DNA of 14,486 bases from Omnitrophica WOR_2 bacterium GWA2_47_8 (GTDB lineage: Bacteria; Omnitrophota; Gorgyraeia; Zapsychrales; GWA2-47-8). This document shows positions 12,507-14,486 of this stretch, one piece after another. Numbering within the stretch: the first letter of the stretch is position 1; each line of letters opens with the position of its first letter. The stretch spans positions 12,433 to 26,918 of the forward strand of contig MHFY01000015.1 of assembly GCA_001805375.1 (NCBI GenBank). The letters run 5' to 3'. The translations under genes and the position numbers were made by a program. The notes under the pieces were generated by a model, which saw nothing but the letters and a program-made list of their open reading frames with translations, did no database searches and had not been told where the DNA came from.

Positions 12507-14486
12507 ATGGCATGTAAGCTGAAAAGATTTACTTGGTTCAAATTTTTTATTTTTATTGTCGTCTCAATGTTAATTACTCCTTCTTTTTCTAACGCGGCGG
12601 CAAAGAGCAACATTATTTTCACGCCATTTGAAAAAAAAGATTACCCCTTAGCCGCCTTTCAACGATATATAAGAAAAAGCGGTTCTTTTGCTAACATTGG
12701 GAACGTACAAATAACTCAGCTGACTTCTCTGCACGATCCTTCCCCAACAGCTTTAATAACACTAGAATTTAAAGGGCCTATCACGGTCGGTCCGAGAGCA
12801 TTTTATACTGATCCCGCGGGTCCCAAACAGGGATTGGCTGTAGCTCTTACCTTGTGGGGAGAACTATTAACTTATCAGATGATTCAACTCAATATGGATG
12901 AAACGATCATTAATGCCATTCCTATGAACACTGCTTATCCATTTTATTACAGTGTAATTGTTGAAGAGGCCTTAGTATCTCCCCATTCGCAAGACAATAC
13001 GGATTCACCTGACCAATCTATGGTTGGGGTGTTCGATGTCGGTCCAAACGGAATAACAGGCTACCGTGATCTATTCACAGGGAATTTGGCGGTTACTGTT
13101 GCAGAGGGGCCTAATCCGCCTGACGGCAGGTATGCTTTAGGGGTAAGTTTTACAGGTGCTTTAACGGATCCCCATGGAATACCATTTGTATCCGGCGGTC
13201 AGTATGGACAGAATGCCGTCGTGCTTGTTTACAACAATACTTCAACAGCCCCACAAATCATTGCTCCACAACTAGATAAATATACTGTTACTATTAAGGA
13301 TCTCATTTTTTCTACTCATAATCCAACTGCTATCATTTACGGTGGAGATGTACAACCCCTGGAATCAGGCATCTACCAAACAAACCCTTCTCGCGCGTTT
13401 GTTGTTGAAGAGACCGGTCAATATGCGGAATATGTTTCACCACACCAAGGAAGATCGGCTTTTCTAGCTTACCTTAAAGAAAACCCGGCTGGTGAAGAAG
13501 ACTCGGCTGGTAATGTAACCGCTTATTATCAGGATCAGCTATACTCTTATCTCTTGGCTCCAAGAACCGATCCAACAATGCCTCGCGAGTTTAAATATGT
13601 TACTGATAATGGGGCGACTATCGGTGTGGACACCCTCTATGCCCCTTATGTTGATCTCAGTAATGACATCTTGGAATATAATCGAACCCATCCTGATATA
13701 GTATGGCAATGGACCAAAGGCGCCTTTGATACCCTATTTTTTATTAATGCTCTCCTATCGTCAGGAGACTCCCCGCCAAGTAATCCTACGCGACATTGCG
13801 GATTTGCTGCTAATGGGCAAGGAGAATGCACTCTTTCTGGGGGTGGCATGGAATGTAATGAAGCTGAACAGTGCCCCAGTCAAAAAACATGTGGGCGATG
13901 GGGGCCGCTGGGGGTTACAAACTGTTTTGTCGGAGGAGGGGGCCAGAACTGTGAGAATGTTACAGATTGCCCGGTTTTTCCTCAAAAAACATGTGGGATT
14001 GACCCCGTCGGCGGCATATTAGCAGGCTTTAGTTGTTTTGTTGGAGGAGGGGGCAGGGACTGTTCGATTGATAGTGATTGTAATTTACCCTCCGACCCGC
14101 CTCTTCCTGAATCGATCTGCACATTTGACAATCCTTTTTCTCCTGGAACGTGTATACTTAATACATTGAGAATTCCAGGAGGATCATGTCTTTCTGACCT
14201 CGACTGCACTTGGCCAAGTGGGGGTTCAGGGAGTGATGTCTTGTCCAACCTGACGTGTTTTAATTACGATATACTAGACAATGGGGGTCCTGTTAGATGG
14301 GGTTTCGCGAGGCTAAGTGAACCCCGTCTCGACGATTCAGGGTTATCCAATACTAATCTACTCGCATCCGGTGTTTCGGTGATGGTAGGCAATGGTTACC
14401 TCACTTTTGGCCAATCACCTCCAGACCCAAATGATCCAGATTCTTTTTGGAAGACGTGCTTTTATTACTTTGGTGGTGAAATCACA
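12507..14486 (+). CDS. Large secreted cysteine-rich protein, 3' end beyond window
   Basis: The frame from ATG 12507 has no stop codon through the last base, giving 660 codons of an incomplete gene. AAGGAAG (12496-12502) precedes the ATG. The N-terminus is a signal peptide (MACKLKRF, hydrophobic FKFFIFIVVSMLITPSFS, cut near NAAA at 30-33). Residues ~35-430 have no family I recognise. From 431 there is a tandem Cys-rich region: four modules begin with C-x5-C at 450, 482, 519 and 561 (CNEAEQC, CENVTDC, CSIDSDC, CLSDLDC), each preceded by a Gly-rich stretch (GGGG, GGGG, PGGS) and followed by two more Cys. Two modules share QKTCG and CFVGGGG. Such modules suggest a disulfide-stabilised extracellular protein. 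Codons are less GC-rich than in hflX. The function is unknown. Confidence 0.85.
   Translation, partial: MACKLKRFTWFKFFIFIVVSMLITPSFSNAAAKSNIIFTPFEKKDYPLAAFQRYIRKSGSFANIGNVQITQLTSLHDPSPTALITLEFKGPITVGPRAFYTDPAGPKQGLAVALTLWGELLTYQMIQLNMDETIINAIPMNTAYPFYYSVIVEEALVSPHSQDNTDSPDQSMVGVFDVGPNGITGYRDLFTGNLAVTVAEGPNPPDGRYALGVSFTGALTDPHGIPFVSGGQYGQNAVVLVYNNTSTAPQIIAPQLDKYTVTIKDLIFSTHNPTAIIYGGDVQPLESGIYQTNPSRAFVVEETGQYAEYVSPHQGRSAFLAYLKENPAGEEDSAGNVTAYYQDQLYSYLLAPRTDPTMPREFKYVTDNGATIGVDTLYAPYVDLSNDILEYNRTHPDIVWQWTKGAFDTLFFINALLSSGDSPPSNPTRHCGFAANGQGECTLSGGGMECNEAEQCPSQKTCGRWGPLGVTNCFVGGGGQNCENVTDCPVFPQKTCGIDPVGGILAGFSCFVGGGGRDCSIDSDCNLPSDPPLPESICTFDNPFSPGTCILNTLRIPGGSCLSDLDCTWPSGGSGSDVLSNLTCFNYDILDNGGPVRWGFARLSEPRLDDSGLSNTNLLASGVSVMVGNGYLTFGQSPPDPNDPDSFWKTCFYYFGGEIT
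13851..14085 (+). repeat. Tandem Cys-rich module repeats within the secreted gene
   Basis: At the DNA level CAAAAAACATGTGGG occurs at 13881 and again at 13983 (102 bp apart). TGTTTTGT followed by GGAGGAGGGGGC occurs at 13923 and 14034 (111 bp apart). Both periods are multiples of three, so the repeat unit is a protein module of about 34-37 residues. Neighbouring modules (C450 and C561) are more diverged. Confidence 0.8.

Noticed and set aside
13881..14063. Possible CRISPR-like or intergenic direct repeats (102-111 bp apart)
   Set aside because: The repeats are in frame, encode Cys-rich protein modules, differ at third positions, and have no spacer regularity.
13646..14248. Several overlapping ORFs of 67-98 codons on both strands near the right edge
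   Set aside because: They are shadows of the long open plus-strand frame starting at 12507, which has a signal peptide, a ribosome site and a coherent Cys-module pattern.

Overview
The window reads as a chromosomal segment of an uncultured Gram-negative-type (diderm) bacterium. Several products carry Sec signal peptides. One has a SPOR domain, typical of peptidoglycan-binding envelope proteins, and one is a YceI protein. The housekeeping genes (miaA, hflX, ygfZ-like, a PLP gamma-family enzyme) are ordinary bacterial ones. Many intergenic gaps hold imperfect palindromes built from 7-bp units. My guess is a candidate phylum of the Omnitrophota/PVC type, but nothing here proves a taxon. There are no rRNA, tRNA or CRISPR features and no recognisable transposase, integrase or phage gene.

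Layout: (1) 1-2012, a subtilisin-like serine protease cut off by the left edge, followed 7 bp later by a secreted YceI protein. (2) 2101-8012, a rearranged region: an intact SDR oxidoreductase; a lower-GC membrane glycosyltransferase (GT39/ArnT type); a chimeric ORF made of the first ~30 codons of a ygfZ-like gene joined to the last ~143 codons of the SDR; a secreted beta-helix protein on the minus strand; and the intact ygfZ-like gene. (3) 8052-9975, a cystathionine gamma-synthase/lyase family enzyme with a good sigma-70-type promoter, then a secreted TPR-SPOR protein. (4) 10102-12406, miaA and hflX, each preceded by a heptad-repeat hairpin. (5) 12507 to the right edge, a large secreted cysteine-rich protein whose frame is still open at base 14486.

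Three observations stand out. First, the order SDR - GT39 - [ygfZ 5' :: SDR 3'] - beta-helix - ygfZ is what results when a segment ending in ygfZ is joined back to the SDR at the 8-bp microhomology GACAAGCC. The two SDR 3' copies differ almost only at synonymous sites plus one clean three-codon deletion, so they diverged while both were under selection. A slot between SDR and ygfZ appears to carry alternative cell-surface cargo. Second, the two secreted-protein genes (beta-helix at 7186 minus, Cys-rich at 12507 plus) have the same upstream architecture, CTGAAAACGTTTTC - 17 nt - ATCTTGT, at similar distances from their start codons. This suggests a shared regulator of surface proteins. Third, three intergenic hairpins directly upstream of SDR, miaA and hflX are made of degenerate heptamers of unrelated sequence, and two of them cover the downstream ribosome binding site.
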